Assembly: GCF_900129635.1 (NCBI RefSeq) | Contig: NZ_FSRB01000001.1 | Location: forward strand, 783,501-847,500 | Source of the DNA: Singulisphaera sp. GP187 | Lineage (GTDB): Bacteria; Planctomycetota; Planctomycetia; Isosphaerales; Isosphaeraceae | DNA: 64,000 nt | Direction: 5' to 3' | In this document: positions 43,455-52,605 of the stretch, piece by piece | How the letters are laid out: the number at the start of each line of letters is the position of its first letter | How positions within the stretch are numbered: position 1 is the stretch's first letter | Program-made: the position numbers and the translations under genes | Notes under the pieces: model-generated | The model's database searches: none | Seen by the model: only the letters and a program-made list of their open reading frames with translations | What the model was told of the DNA's origin: nothing

Positions 43455-44513
43455 GTGAGGGAGGATGGTCCTCAACTGATCCAGGAGGCTCGGGTCACGA
43501 TCGACCAGTACTTAGGCTGGGCGCCGACCGATTCGGAGACCGCCGGGCTGATCGCGAAGGCACGGCAGAATCCCCAGAGTTCCTTCCGTCCGAATGGTAG
43601 GAGGACCGTGACCGTTGTGGAGAGCAAAGTGAGCTCCACGCCTCAGGATACCGTGTTCCAGATCCCGATCGGCCAGATCTTGCTCCAGTACCGGACGGCG
43701 GCCTTGGTCGCACAGCGGCAGGAAGACATGGATGTTCAGGCGATCGAGCGATTCAATGCCGAAGTCGGCCGGTCGAACGAGCGGGTCCTCGGGGTGCTCA
43801 CCGACATTACCGGGCACGAAGAAAGGGCCGACTCACAGGCATGGGCCGCGTGGTGGACCGATCAACAGGGATACGCTTACAAGTCTCCCACGTCGGATCC
43901 GAAGCCGACGATCGTCCAGGACGTGCCGCTCGTCTACATTCCTCAACTTGCCCCGATCAACCCCCAGGTTGTGCAGAGTGGGCCGACCACCACCACGAAC
44001 TCGGTGACAGCGTCGAATCACAGTTGCTTCCGCGCCGGGACCGTGGTCCGGACGCTTACCGGGGCGCGGCCGATCGAGTCGATCGCGGTGGGCGACCGGG
44101 TGCTGGTCGAGGACACGGCGACGGGGGCCCTGAGTTACCAGGCGACGTTGGCGGTCTTTCACAACCGGCCGGCTCGGCTCTACCGGATCGAGCTCGGGGA
44201 CGAGACGATCTGGGCCACGGGCATCCACCGGTTCTGGAAAGCGGGACTGGGCTGGACGATGGTCCGCGACCTCAAGCCCGGCGACGTGCTCCGCACGCTC
44301 GGGAACACGGCGACGGTCGGATCGGTGGAGGAAGGGACGGTCGAGCCCGTCTACAACTTGGAGGTTGCGGGGGGCCAGAGCTTCTTCGTCGGGATGCTCG
44401 GGGCCCTCGTTCACGACAACAGCCTGGTTCGGCCCGTCGCCGAGCCGTTTGACGCGAGCCTCCGAGGGCGGAACGAGCCTGCCGACGAGCCGGACGCCAC
44501 TGTCAGGAATTGA
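43455..44513 (+). CDS. Hint (autoprocessing, intein-like) domain protein, 3' part of the frameshifted gene
   Basis: This frame runs 352 codons from GTG 43455 but reads naturally as the continuation of the upstream TPR/HEAT gene. The first ~195 residues are a linker of unknown fold. The Hint domain spans about 196-325: it opens with HSCFRAGTVVRTLTGARPIESIAVGDRVLV, with the Cys nucleophile. It has block-B-like IWATGIHRFWKAGLGWTMVRDLKPGDVL, and the C-terminal VEPVYNLEVAGGQSFFVGMLGALVHDN ends in the HDN motif. Hint domains cleave or rearrange secreted proteins, often releasing a C-terminal piece. Only about 27 residues follow here, so no toxin domain is present. Confidence 0.82.
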   Translation: MREDGPQLIQEARVTIDQYLGWAPTDSETAGLIAKARQNPQSSFRPNGRRTVTVVESKVSSTPQDTVFQIPIGQILLQYRTAALVAQRQEDMDVQAIERFNAEVGRSNERVLGVLTDITGHEERADSQAWAAWWTDQQGYAYKSPTSDPKPTIVQDVPLVYIPQLAPINPQVVQSGPTTTTNSVTASNHSCFRAGTVVRTLTGARPIESIAVGDRVLVEDTATGALSYQATLAVFHNRPARLYRIELGDETIWATGIHRFWKAGLGWTMVRDLKPGDVLRTLGNTATVGSVEEGTVEPVYNLEVAGGQSFFVGMLGALVHDNSLVRPVAEPFDASLRGRNEPADEPDATVRN

Positions 44514-44630
44514 GCCCGTCGGGGCCGCTGGGTTGAGAGCGTCTCCCGTGCAAAGCCGAGAATTTTTGCTCCTTGAAACTACGGACGCCCCCCCCTCGCA
44601 GGGTGTTGTGAGACGCGGTAAGCGCCCGGT

Positions 44631-45584
44631 CTATTTGGCCCGCCACCAAAGCGCGGGAGGCAGGCCGCGTGCCTGGCAAGCGGGCTCGATGGCCTGGCGG
44701 AACCGTTGGGCGTCGAGGGGGTATCCGGCGGTGGGTCGGAGGTCGGGGAATTGGGCGAGCCAGTGGGCGTTGAAGGCGTCCATCCAGGCTTCGCGAACGG
44801 TCTTGCTCACGATCGAGGCCAAGGCGACGAGGCCATCGTCGGCGTCGGCCCGGGGGACCAAGCTCAGCTCGAGGTGCCGGCCCGGGCTCTTGATCGTGTA
44901 CTGGCTGAGCGCTGGGCCTTCGGGGCCGCGGTCGATCCAGACGTCTTCGAAGAGGGCTTGGAGCGGCTCCATGTAGAAGTGACGCCCGCCATGCTTGTCC
45001 GAGCGGACGGCGGTCGGTGTCCCATCGCCCGCTCGCTCCCAGAGGGATCGGAGGAGCTGTGCGAATGCGGCGAAATGGACCTTGGCCTTCGATTGCGCGG
45101 GCGCGAGGCCCGCATTGAACCGGGCAGGGCCGACGACCACGGTCCGGACCCCCACAATCCGCCAGGGAACTCCAGCGAGTGGGGAGACCGACCACCGATC
45201 GTGGAGCTCGCGCGACTCGGCTCGGGGCCAGGACGGATTATCATCCTCGTCGAGCCAGAGGGCGAGTTCGACGTCGGTGAGCGTGCCGGCGCCGATCGCT
45301 TGGAGGAGGTCGCCGACCGTGCCAGGGAGTTCCAGTCCGGCGGCCGCCAAGGTCGCGAGGCAGCCGGCTTCGAGTCGTTCTCGACCGCGTCCGCCCTTGA
45401 GGATCGCCTTGGAGTCGTCGACCCAGAGGCGATCCGGAGCGCCCTTGGCGCGGGCAACCGTCGAGGCGAGATCGCCCCAGAGGTCGGGGGGACTCGGCCC
45501 TGGGCCTTCGGCGATGACCGCCGTCATGACGAGGGGACCCAGGTTCGGCCCGTAGCCCGCCTCGTCGATGCCTACCCAACGCAT
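44631..45584 (-). CDS. RNase HII-like (RNase H fold) protein
   Basis: This 317-residue protein starts at ATG 45584. MRWVGIDEAGYGPNLGPLVMTAVI matches the RNase HII opening motif (GIDEAGRGPLAGPVV) with the first two acidic residues. LWVDDSKAILKGG corresponds to the DSK motif. Later acidic residues are in AVRSDKHGGRHFY and LVALASIVSKTVREAWMD, the family's ASI-AK-like helix. It is longer than bacterial RNase HII (about 200) because of an inserted region. It may be a diverged planctomycete relative rather than the housekeeping enzyme. A ParA gene lies upstream on the same strand. Confidence 0.83.
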   Translation of the reverse strand: MRWVGIDEAGYGPNLGPLVMTAVIAEGPGPSPPDLWGDLASTVARAKGAPDRLWVDDSKAILKGGRGRERLEAGCLATLAAAGLELPGTVGDLLQAIGAGTLTDVELALWLDEDDNPSWPRAESRELHDRWSVSPLAGVPWRIVGVRTVVVGPARFNAGLAPAQSKAKVHFAAFAQLLRSLWERAGDGTPTAVRSDKHGGRHFYMEPLQALFEDVWIDRGPEGPALSQYTIKSPGRHLELSLVPRADADDGLVALASIVSKTVREAWMDAFNAHWLAQFPDLRPTAGYPLDAQRFRQAIEPACQARGLPPALWWRAK

Positions 45585-45664
45585 GGTGGTTCCGCTCGAG
45601 GTGGATCGTCCTCTTTTTTTATTGAGTTTCTCAAAAAGGGAGCGAAAAGCAGAAAGGCAAGGGG

Positions 45665-45686
45665 GCGATCCGCTCCCCGCTCGCCT
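45665..45686 (-). repeat. Dispersed 22-bp repeat, copy 2
   Basis: Reverse complement of 23471-23492, exact over 22 bp, lying between the ParA stop and the RNase HII-like gene start. Confidence 0.65.
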
Positions 45687-45697
45687 TCTTGGGAAAC

Positions 45698-46570
45698 TTA
45701 GGCGATCCGCGCCGTCGGCGCGTCTTCGCGGGCTCCGTCCGAGCCGTGGGCCCGAGCGCCGGAACCGATCCAGAGCGAGGCGGGCTCGCGGCCTTGGAGC
45801 TCGGCCGCCAGCGAGGCGTAATCCTCCGCGCCTCGGCTGCTCGGAGCGTACTGGAAGATCGATTGGCCGAAGCTGGGACACTCGGCCAGGCGGATGTTCC
45901 GCCGGATCCGGGTGCGGTAGACCTGGGCATCCGACCAGGGCATCGGAGCGCCGCGGCGTCCGTCGAAGAAGCGGTCGAGGTCTTCGATCACCTCGCCACC
46001 GAGCCGGGTGCCCGCGTCGTAGAGGCAGAGGAGCACTCCGGCGACACGCAACTCACGGTTGACGCGCTTGGCGACCAGGTTGATGGTCTCGAGCAACTTC
46101 GAGAGCCCGTGCAACGCCAGGAAGTGGGCCTGCAACGGGATGAGCACCTCTTTCGCGGCACAGAGCGCATTCAGCGTCAAAATGCTCAGCGACGGAGGAC
46201 AGTCCATCAGGACGTATTCGAACGATTCGGTATCGGCCTCGAGCTGGTCGCGAAGGATGGTCTCGCGCCCGACCATGTTGATCAGCTCGAGCTCCGCTCC
46301 GGCCAGGTCGATATGGCTGCCGCAAATATAGAGGTTGGGCGCGACCTCGCGGCGGACTTCTTCCAGGGGCATTCCCTGGGTCAGGACATCGTAGAGCGAC
46401 GGTCCCGAGCGGCCGGGGAGCAGACCGAGGTGGAGCGTTGCGTGTGCCTGGGGGTCGAGGTCGAGCACGAGCGTTCGGTGCCCCTCGGCGGCCAGTGCGG
46501 CGGCGAGGTTCACGGTCGAAGTCGTCTTGCCCACCCCGCCTTTCTGATTTAGTACGGCGATCCGTCGCAT
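45698..46570 (-). CDS. ParA/Soj-family partition ATPase
   Basis: This 290-residue deviant Walker ATPase has the P-loop IAVLNQKGGVGKTTSTVNLAAAL with both signature lysines. Switch I/II regions are LVLDLDPQAHATLHLG and YVLMDCPPSLSILTLNAL, and the helix HFLALHGLSKLLETI follows. Such proteins position chromosome, plasmid or protein-cluster cargo. No ParB gene is adjacent, so it may be an orphan ParA that positions another complex. The C-terminal 30 residues are an Ala/Gly-rich tail. It is divergent from the ABC operon at 46983. Confidence 0.93.
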   Translation of the reverse strand: MRRIAVLNQKGGVGKTTSTVNLAAALAAEGHRTLVLDLDPQAHATLHLGLLPGRSGPSLYDVLTQGMPLEEVRREVAPNLYICGSHIDLAGAELELINMVGRETILRDQLEADTESFEYVLMDCPPSLSILTLNALCAAKEVLIPLQAHFLALHGLSKLLETINLVAKRVNRELRVAGVLLCLYDAGTRLGGEVIEDLDRFFDGRRGAPMPWSDAQVYRTRIRRNIRLAECPSFGQSIFQYAPSSRGAEDYASLAAELQGREPASLWIGSGARAHGSDGAREDAPTARIA

Positions 46571-46982
46571 GGTGGATTCCCTCCTCCTGGGGGTCCCTTT
46601 CGTTCGCCGCTCGCCCCGACAGGCGCCACGGTCTTATGCGGGAGTTTATTCTATTCATCTCCGAACGCAAAGCCGAATTGCGCCGAGACGAACCCCCGGG
46701 AAGCCTCTTGGGTTAGGTGTCGATTCGTGCCTTGCGAAACGCCCGAAAGATTTCGGTCGCCGTGGACCTTGAAGGGCTCGGCGGGAACCCTGCGAGATTC
46801 GCGGCGACTTGACTCTGATCTTATCGGTTGGATCACGACCGAACACCAAGTCTCTCTTCCCTTCCACCCAATCTTCGGCTTTCTCCCGTCGCCGGGGAAT
46901 CATGACCGTTATGATTGTGAGGATCGCTCTTGACGCGGGATCGTGCCGACTTGAAGCTAGATGATTTCACAGGAACGGACGG
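46571..46982. other. Divergent intergenic interval between parA and the ABC operon
   Basis: About 410 bases without a gene. It should contain the promoters of parA (minus) and of the ABC/DUF3299 operon (plus). I could not pick a convincing operator, such as a Zur-like palindrome, by eye. Confidence 0.5.
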
Positions 46983-47654
46983 ATGCTGCTCCTCAGGAAT
47001 GTGAAGAAATCGTTCGCGGAACCAGGCGGCGGCCGGCTCCCGATCCTGGACGTCGCGGAGTTTCAGGTCGACGCGGGCGAGCAGGTCGTGCTGGTCGGGC
47101 GGAGTGGCTGTGGCAAGACCACGCTCTTGCACGTGATCGCCGGGATCAGCACGCCCGACTCGGGCGAGATCCAGGTGGACGGGCGTGACCTTGTGCGGCT
47201 CCACGAGGCGGAGCGGGACCGGTTTCGGGCGGAGAATATCGGGTACGTGTTCCAGTCGTTCAACCTGCTGGCCGGGTTCACGGCGCTGGAGAACGTTCTG
47301 CTCGGGATGGCGTTCGGTCAAGGCCGGCGCGACACCGCGCGCGCCCGTGAACTGCTCGATCGGGTTGGATTGGCTCACCGGCAGCGGCACAAGCCTGCGC
47401 AGCTCTCGATCGGCGAACAACAGCGGGTGGCGGTGGCCCGATCGTTGGCGAACCGGCCCCGGCTCCTGCTCGCGGACGAGCCGACCGCGAGCGTGGACGC
47501 CAAGAACCAGCAGCAGGTCATCGACCTGATCCGCGAGACCTGCGAAGAGGAGGGCGTCGCCCTGCTGCTGGTCACGCATGCCCCGGAGATTGCGACCCGG
47601 TTTGAACGGATCGTGCAACTCGAGAACCTCAACAAGGTGGCGGCCCTCATATGA
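46983..47654 (+). CDS. ABC transporter ATP-binding protein (MacB/LolD-like)
   Basis: This 223-residue ATPase has Walker A VLVGRSGCGKTTLLHVIAG, Q-loop YVFQSFNLL, signature LSIGEQQRVAVARSL, Walker B LLLADEPTASVD and switch His VTHAP. The signature has LSIGE instead of the usual LSGGQ. MacB/LolD-type ATPases power extraction or mechanotransmission rather than classical import. Its stop overlaps the permease start (ATGA), so the two are coupled. Confidence 0.94.
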   Translation: MLLLRNVKKSFAEPGGGRLPILDVAEFQVDAGEQVVLVGRSGCGKTTLLHVIAGISTPDSGEIQVDGRDLVRLHEAERDRFRAENIGYVFQSFNLLAGFTALENVLLGMAFGQGRRDTARARELLDRVGLAHRQRHKPAQLSIGEQQRVAVARSLANRPRLLLADEPTASVDAKNQQQVIDLIRETCEEEGVALLLVTHAPEIATRFERIVQLENLNKVAALI

Positions 47655-49027
47655 GTCTCATCGCGATTGCCTGGCGGAGCCTCACGCAGCGGGCCTTGGC
47701 CTCGACGCTGACCGGCCTTTCGATGGCCCTCGGGGTGGCGCTCGTGGTCATGGTGCTGGTCGCCTACCACGTCATCTCCGACTCCTTTCAGCGCGGTGCC
47801 GGCGGGGGCTACGACGTGATCGTCGGCGCCAAGGGGGGGAAGCTCCAACTCGTGCTCAACACGGTCTATCACCTGAGCACGCCCGTCGAGAACATCCCTT
47901 ACTCGGTGTACCGCGACCTCAGCGAAGGTAAGTTCAAGCCCTACGTGACCCGGGCGATTCCCTACTGCCTGGGAGATAATTACGAAGGCCAACGCGTGGT
48001 CGCCACCGTCCCCGCCCTGTTCGCCGAGACCCAGTACGCACCGGGGCGAAAATACGCCTTCAGCGCGGGACGGAACTTTCAGTCCAACCACTACTTCGAG
48101 GGAATCCTCGGCGCCCTGGCGGCCACGCGAACCGGCCTCAAAGTCGGCGACACGTTTCGGCCGACCCACGGCGTGAGCGACGACGGCCAAGGGCACGAAC
48201 ACGAGGCCTTCAAGGTCGTCGGTATCCTCGAACCCACCGGAACGCCGAACGACCGCGCTCTCTTCATCAACATCGAGGGCTTCTATCTCCTCGAAAACCA
48301 TGCCAAGCCGGTCGGCATCGGCCCGAACCCAACGACGGACATCGCCACCGGCCATGAAGCGCCCGCGGCCGTGCCCAAGGATCATGCAGGGGGAAAGCAC
48401 GAGGCCCACGAGCATGAGCATGACCCTGATCATGACCACGATCACGAGCATGGCCATACCCCGCTCTCTGAGGACCAACGCGAGTTGACGGCAGTGCTGG
48501 TCCGGACGGCTTCGCCCGCCGCGTCGATCCAATTGCCGAACCTGATCAACGAAGGGTCGGCAGCCCAGGCCGTGATGCCGGTCCGGGAGATCTGTGGGCT
48601 CTTCGACGTCATCGTTGGACCGATCGAGACGGTCTTGCTTGCGCTTACGGGGCTGATCGTGGTGGTTTCGGGGGTTGGCATTCTGGTCAGCATCTACAAT
48701 TCGATGAGCGAGCGTCGGCGCGAGATCGCGGTGATGCGTGCCCTGGGGGCGCGGCGATCGACCGTGCGGACGATCGTGCTCCTCGAGTCGATGCTGCTGT
48801 CGCTGTCGGGAGGCCTGGCAGGGTGGATCCTCGGTCGTGCCCTGATCGCCGCACTCAGTCCGGCGATCGCGACCCGGACGGGGGTCGTGATCGGATTCGC
48901 GCCGTTGATTCCGGCCGAGTTGGCGCTCGTCCCGGCCCTGATCGTGCTCTCGGCCCTGGCCGGCTATCTGCCGGCGATGACGGCCTACCGAACCGACGTT
49001 TCCAAGGCCCTGGCCTCAGCGCCTTGA
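47651..49027 (+). CDS. FtsX/MacB-type ABC permease with histidine-rich extracytoplasmic loop
   Basis: This 458-residue permease has one N-terminal helix (about 17-42, TLTGLSMALGVALVVMVLVA), a large extracytoplasmic domain and three C-terminal helices (about 325-450). FtsX-like motifs include IYNSMSERRREIAVMRALGARRSTV. Within the outer domain, about residues 235-275 hold a run of roughly 15 His with Asp/Glu (alternating EHEHD and DHDHDHEHGH blocks), a typical metal-binding stretch. It is coupled to the ATPase gene upstream and followed by a DUF3299 gene. Confidence 0.92.
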   Translation: MSLIAIAWRSLTQRALASTLTGLSMALGVALVVMVLVAYHVISDSFQRGAGGGYDVIVGAKGGKLQLVLNTVYHLSTPVENIPYSVYRDLSEGKFKPYVTRAIPYCLGDNYEGQRVVATVPALFAETQYAPGRKYAFSAGRNFQSNHYFEGILGALAATRTGLKVGDTFRPTHGVSDDGQGHEHEAFKVVGILEPTGTPNDRALFINIEGFYLLENHAKPVGIGPNPTTDIATGHEAPAAVPKDHAGGKHEAHEHEHDPDHDHDHEHGHTPLSEDQRELTAVLVRTASPAASIQLPNLINEGSAAQAVMPVREICGLFDVIVGPIETVLLALTGLIVVVSGVGILVSIYNSMSERRREIAVMRALGARRSTVRTIVLLESMLLSLSGGLAGWILGRALIAALSPAIATRTGVVIGFAPLIPAELALVPALIVLSALAGYLPAMTAYRTDVSKALASAP

Positions 49028-49121
49028 TCCGTTCCGTTCCAGTTTTCGCAATCGATTCCGAGGTAATCCCAATCATCCCTGATGGTCCCAGGAAAACGAG
49101 CCGGGACGGAGGCACGAAACG

Positions 49122-49802
49122 ATGGAGAAGTCGATGACCGTTCGAGAGCCTGTGGCGGATCTGCCTGAGGAGATTGTCTCCTACCGTCCGATCAGCCCGG
49201 CCGCCGCAGTGAGCGTGGTCACGGGCTTGCTCGCCTTGCTCTCGGCCGCGCTGGTGTACGACCTGGGGGTGGCCACCTTCATCTTCGCGTCCGTGGTGGG
49301 TCTTTTCACCGGGTTTCGCGGCCTGTCCGCCGTTCGACGCTACGACATGGCGGGTCGTGGGGCGGCGAAGGCGGGTCTCGCCCTTTCCGTTCTGGCGCTC
49401 GCGACCGGCGGCGCCGTCATGGGCTATCATGCCGCGAATGACGTGCCCGAGGGTTGCATCCCCATTTCCTACGAGCCCTTGCAGTCGAAAGGGGGCGAGA
49501 TGATCCCCGCGTCGGCGAAGGAGCTCGACGGCAAGAAAGTGTATATCAAGGGGTATATGTACCCGACCGATCAGACGACGGGCATCAAGGAGTTCGTCCT
49601 CTGCCGGGACAACGGGACTTGCTGCTTCGGCGGACAGCCCAAACTCACCGACATGATCCAGGTGAAGCTGAAGGAGCCGCTCGCCCTCGACTACCACACC
49701 GGCCTGCGGTACATCGCGGGCAATTTCAAGGTGGAACAGAACCAGGCGCCCGGGTCACTCGGCACCGTGCTCTACCACCTCGACGCGGACTACGCGAAGT
49801 AA
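49122..49802 (+). CDS. DUF3299 domain membrane protein
   Basis: This 226-residue protein has two or three N-terminal membrane helices (about 25-115: VSVVTGLLALLSAALVYDLG, ATFIFASVVGLFTGF, LALSVLALATGGAVMGY). A C-terminal DUF3299 domain follows, with ELDGKKVYIKGYMYP, FVLCRDNGTCCFGGQPK and VKLKEPLALDYHTGLRYIAGNF. The Cys cluster in CRDNGTCCFG may bind metal. Gene order ABC ATPase, permease, DUF3299 resembles a zinc-responsive cluster I recall from Pseudomonas aeruginosa (PA4063-PA4066, including a His-rich protein). A zinc or metal link is therefore inferred. Confidence 0.85.
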   Translation: MEKSMTVREPVADLPEEIVSYRPISPAAAVSVVTGLLALLSAALVYDLGVATFIFASVVGLFTGFRGLSAVRRYDMAGRGAAKAGLALSVLALATGGAVMGYHAANDVPEGCIPISYEPLQSKGGEMIPASAKELDGKKVYIKGYMYPTDQTTGIKEFVLCRDNGTCCFGGQPKLTDMIQVKLKEPLALDYHTGLRYIAGNFKVEQNQAPGSLGTVLYHLDADYAK

Positions 49803-49863
49803 AAAAAAGCGGAGTGGGCGAACACCTGACCGTTCGTCCACTCGTCTCGATCGCGTCGACGGA

Positions 49864-50763
49864 TCAGGCCGACGGGCCGCGCGGGGTGAACGGCGGGAGG
49901 ATGCCGGCGACGTTGAGGCGAACGCGATAGAGGCTATCGACGACGGTCAGGGTCAGCGCCTTGGCATCGGGATCGGACCAGGCGAGGTTGGCGGGGCGTT
50001 TCGGCAGGGTGATGATTCCGAGGAGCGTGCCCCCGGCATCGTAAACCCAGACGCCTTGGGCGACGGCGACGTAGACCCGGCCGTCGCGATCCACCTTCAT
50101 GCCGTCGGGGCCGCCGGGCTGGTCGGGATCCATGGTCGCGAACACCCGGCTCGAGCCGATCCGGAGCGTTCCCGAAGGTTCCACGTCGAAGGCGCGGACG
50201 TGATAGCGCGCGGTGTCGCAGACGTAGAGCGTTCGCTCGTCGGGGGAAAAGGCCAGGCCGTTCGGCTTCTCGAAGTCGTCCGCCAGGAGCCGCGTTTCGC
50301 CCTGGCCATCGAGGAAGTAGACCCCTTGGAAATGCAGTTCCCGGTCCTTGGGGGCCACGCCGTAGGGGGGATCGGTGAAGTAGAGCCCGCCGTCGGAGCG
50401 CGCCACGATGTCGTTCGGGCTGTTGAGCCGCTTGCCCGACCAGGTCTCAGTGACTGTTCGGACGTCGGTGCCGTCGGGATTCATGGCGGAGATCCGCCGG
50501 CCGTTCTGTTCGCAGAAGACGATGCGGCCGTCGGCGGCGTAGGTCTGGCCGTTGGCGGCGCCGGTCTGTTCGCGAACGATCTGGACCGTGCGATCGGGCA
50601 GCAGTCGGTAGGTCCGCTCGGCGCGGATGTCTTGAAATAGGACGGAACCGTCGGGCGACCAGAGCGGTCCCTCGGTGAACTGGAACAGGCCCTGGGCCAG
50701 TGGCTCGGGCTCTGCTTCGGCCACAATCTGGGATAACCCCGCGTCCCGCAAAATCCGAGTCAT
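49864..50763 (-). CDS. SMP-30/gluconolactonase-family protein
   Basis: This 299-residue six-bladed beta-propeller starts at ATG 50763. Family features are LFQFTEGPLWSPDGSVLFQD (metal-ligand Glu), LNSPNDIVARSDGGLYFTDPPYG (metal-ligand Asn), EKPNGLAFSPDERTLYVCDT and GGPDGMKVDRDGRVYVA (catalytic Asp). Members hydrolyse sugar or other lactones with a divalent metal. No signal peptide. The longer upstream frame (to 51153) has no coding character. It is convergent with the DUF3299 gene. Confidence 0.93.
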   Translation of the reverse strand: MTRILRDAGLSQIVAEAEPEPLAQGLFQFTEGPLWSPDGSVLFQDIRAERTYRLLPDRTVQIVREQTGAANGQTYAADGRIVFCEQNGRRISAMNPDGTDVRTVTETWSGKRLNSPNDIVARSDGGLYFTDPPYGVAPKDRELHFQGVYFLDGQGETRLLADDFEKPNGLAFSPDERTLYVCDTARYHVRAFDVEPSGTLRIGSSRVFATMDPDQPGGPDGMKVDRDGRVYVAVAQGVWVYDAGGTLLGIITLPKRPANLAWSDPDAKALTLTVVDSLYRVRLNVAGILPPFTPRGPSA

Positions 50764-51109
50764 TGCGCTAACCCTCCTAGAAACTGTTATCCGGAGTTGA
50801 CCGCGGGCACGGAAGCCTGCACAATTTAGGGCGGAGCCGCTCGACGACCGAGGGTTCTCGCTCTTCCAAGAAAACACAGAACCTAGGGAGACGAGAAGCG
50901 CAAATCCACGGCCTGGAACTGGATTCGTCCGTCTGGTCGTCCCGGCTCGCATCGTCTGAAGTTCAGTCTTGCATAGCAGGTTGTGTGCGGTTTCACTAGG
51001 ATTGAAGGTCGGGTCGTGCCTCGCAACGCTGCCGCGGGGGGTCGTTTGGAGCATTGCGTGGGCTCCCGACAGTACTGCGCCACGTCTCGGTTTCGGAGGG
51101 TTCGCCCTG
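50764..51109. other. Divergent intergenic interval
   Basis: About 345 bases between the lactonase (minus) and TPR gene (plus). A GGAGGG ribosome-binding site for the TPR gene lies at 51095-51100. No other feature recognised. Confidence 0.5.
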
Positions 51110-52471
51110 ATGTCCTCGGGATCGGATTTCACCAAGGCCCAGACTTTTTTCAATTACGGCAACGATGCCGCGATGAAGCAGAACTTCGAGTACGCGATCC
51201 AGATGTATCGGGAAGCGTGCAAGCTCGACGTGGAAAATCTGCTCTACCGTGCCGCGCTCCGTGGCATTGAGAAAAAAAAGTTTGGCAACGACCCGTCGAA
51301 GGTCGGCCGCCTGGCCGGTGCGAAGAACCAGCCGATCCGGCTCCGCGCTCGGGCCTCGAAGGCCAAGAGCAACTGGAAGAATGTTCTGGAAATCTGCGAA
51401 GAGGCGTTCGTCAACAATCCGTGGGATCTCTCGGTCTCTCGGGATGCCGCCGAAGCGGCCGAACAGTTGGGCTATAACGGCCTGGCTCAGTGGCTGGTCG
51501 AGGCGGTCCAAGCGCAGGCGACCGACGCCGAGTTCTTCCGGTTCGCCGGCCACATTCACGAGATCAACGAGAGCTGGCCCAAGGCAATCGCCTGTTGGGA
51601 GAAGGTCAAGAAGCTCGACCCCAACGATGAAAACGCAAACCGGCAGATCAATGGGCTGTCGGCCCAGGCGTCGATCAAGCGGTCAGGGATCAGCGACGCG
51701 ATCGACAAGCGCGACGAGACTCCGGCCGGCCCGGGCGAGGCTGAACTCGAGGAGATGAAGGCCCAGAAGCTGAGCCCCGAGGAACGCTACCAGAAAGAGA
51801 TCCTTGAGGAACCGACGCGGATTTCCTCCTATCTCCAACTGGCGGACCTGTTCAAGCTGCGCGGGCAGCTCGAAGAGGCCGAGAAGGTCATGGCGCGCGG
51901 ACTCAAGGCCAACCCCGGCAATCGGGACCTGGCCTTCGCCCATGCCGAGATCCAGATCAGCCGGATCCAGGGGGCCATCGATCGTTGCCATCGCAGGCTC
52001 GCCGAGAAGCCGGACGACGAGAAGGCCAAGGCGAAGCTCGAAGAGTTCACCACCCTGCTGAACGACTACCAGATCAAAGAGTTTCGGCGCCGGCTCGCGC
52101 TCCAGCCCGAAGACATGGGGATCCAGCTCGAACTGGGGATCCGCCTGGCCCAGGCCGGCAAGCACGACGAGGCGATCGCCGCCTTTCAGCAAGCGCGCTC
52201 GAGCGCCGACCACAAGGTGAAGGCTCTCCATCAGAGCGGGCTGAGCTTTGAGTCCAAGGGGTCGTTGAAACTGGCCGAGCGGATGTATCAGGACGCGCTG
52301 AAGGCGGCCGATTCCACCGACATGGCGGTGACCAACGCCTTGCACTACCGGCTCGGTCGGGTCGCCGAGGCCCAGGGCAATCCGCAGGTGGCCGAAGAGC
52401 ATTACAACGAGGTCGCCGCCAATGACTACAACTATCTCGACGTCGCTCAACGGCTTCAGAGCTTGAACTGA
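51110..52471 (+). CDS. TPR-repeat protein
   Basis: This 453-residue protein starts at ATG 51110, nine bases after GGAGGG. It has no signal peptide. TPR units are visible throughout: KAQTFFNYGNDAAMKQNFEYAIQMYREACKLD at the start, RFAGHIHEINESWPKAIACWEKVKKLDP, LADLFKLRGQLEEAEKVMARGLKANP and LELGIRLAQAGKHDEAIAAFQQA. The last unit is ALHYRLGRVAEAQGNPQVAEEHY. It is likely a cytoplasmic scaffold. It lies directly upstream of rpsT, 134 bases away, but a functional link is not evident. Confidence 0.88.
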   Translation: MSSGSDFTKAQTFFNYGNDAAMKQNFEYAIQMYREACKLDVENLLYRAALRGIEKKKFGNDPSKVGRLAGAKNQPIRLRARASKAKSNWKNVLEICEEAFVNNPWDLSVSRDAAEAAEQLGYNGLAQWLVEAVQAQATDAEFFRFAGHIHEINESWPKAIACWEKVKKLDPNDENANRQINGLSAQASIKRSGISDAIDKRDETPAGPGEAELEEMKAQKLSPEERYQKEILEEPTRISSYLQLADLFKLRGQLEEAEKVMARGLKANPGNRDLAFAHAEIQISRIQGAIDRCHRRLAEKPDDEKAKAKLEEFTTLLNDYQIKEFRRRLALQPEDMGIQLELGIRLAQAGKHDEAIAAFQQARSSADHKVKALHQSGLSFESKGSLKLAERMYQDALKAADSTDMAVTNALHYRLGRVAEAQGNPQVAEEHYNEVAANDYNYLDVAQRLQSLN

Positions 52472-52605
52472 GATCCCGGTTCGTGATATCCTCGCCGTTT
52501 CGCCGAAACTGGAACCTCTGACTGGGGCCAAGGTCGTTACCGCCGCGTCCAACCAACCGGGCGTGTCCGGACCGTACCGATTAAGCCTTTTGGAACGAAC
52601 AAGTC

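Noticed and set aside
48340..48480. CAT/GAC-rich repetitive tract as a possible DNA repeat or CRISPR-like array
   Set aside because: It is the coding sequence of the His/Asp-rich loop in the ABC permease and has no spacer structure. No CRISPR array was seen anywhere.
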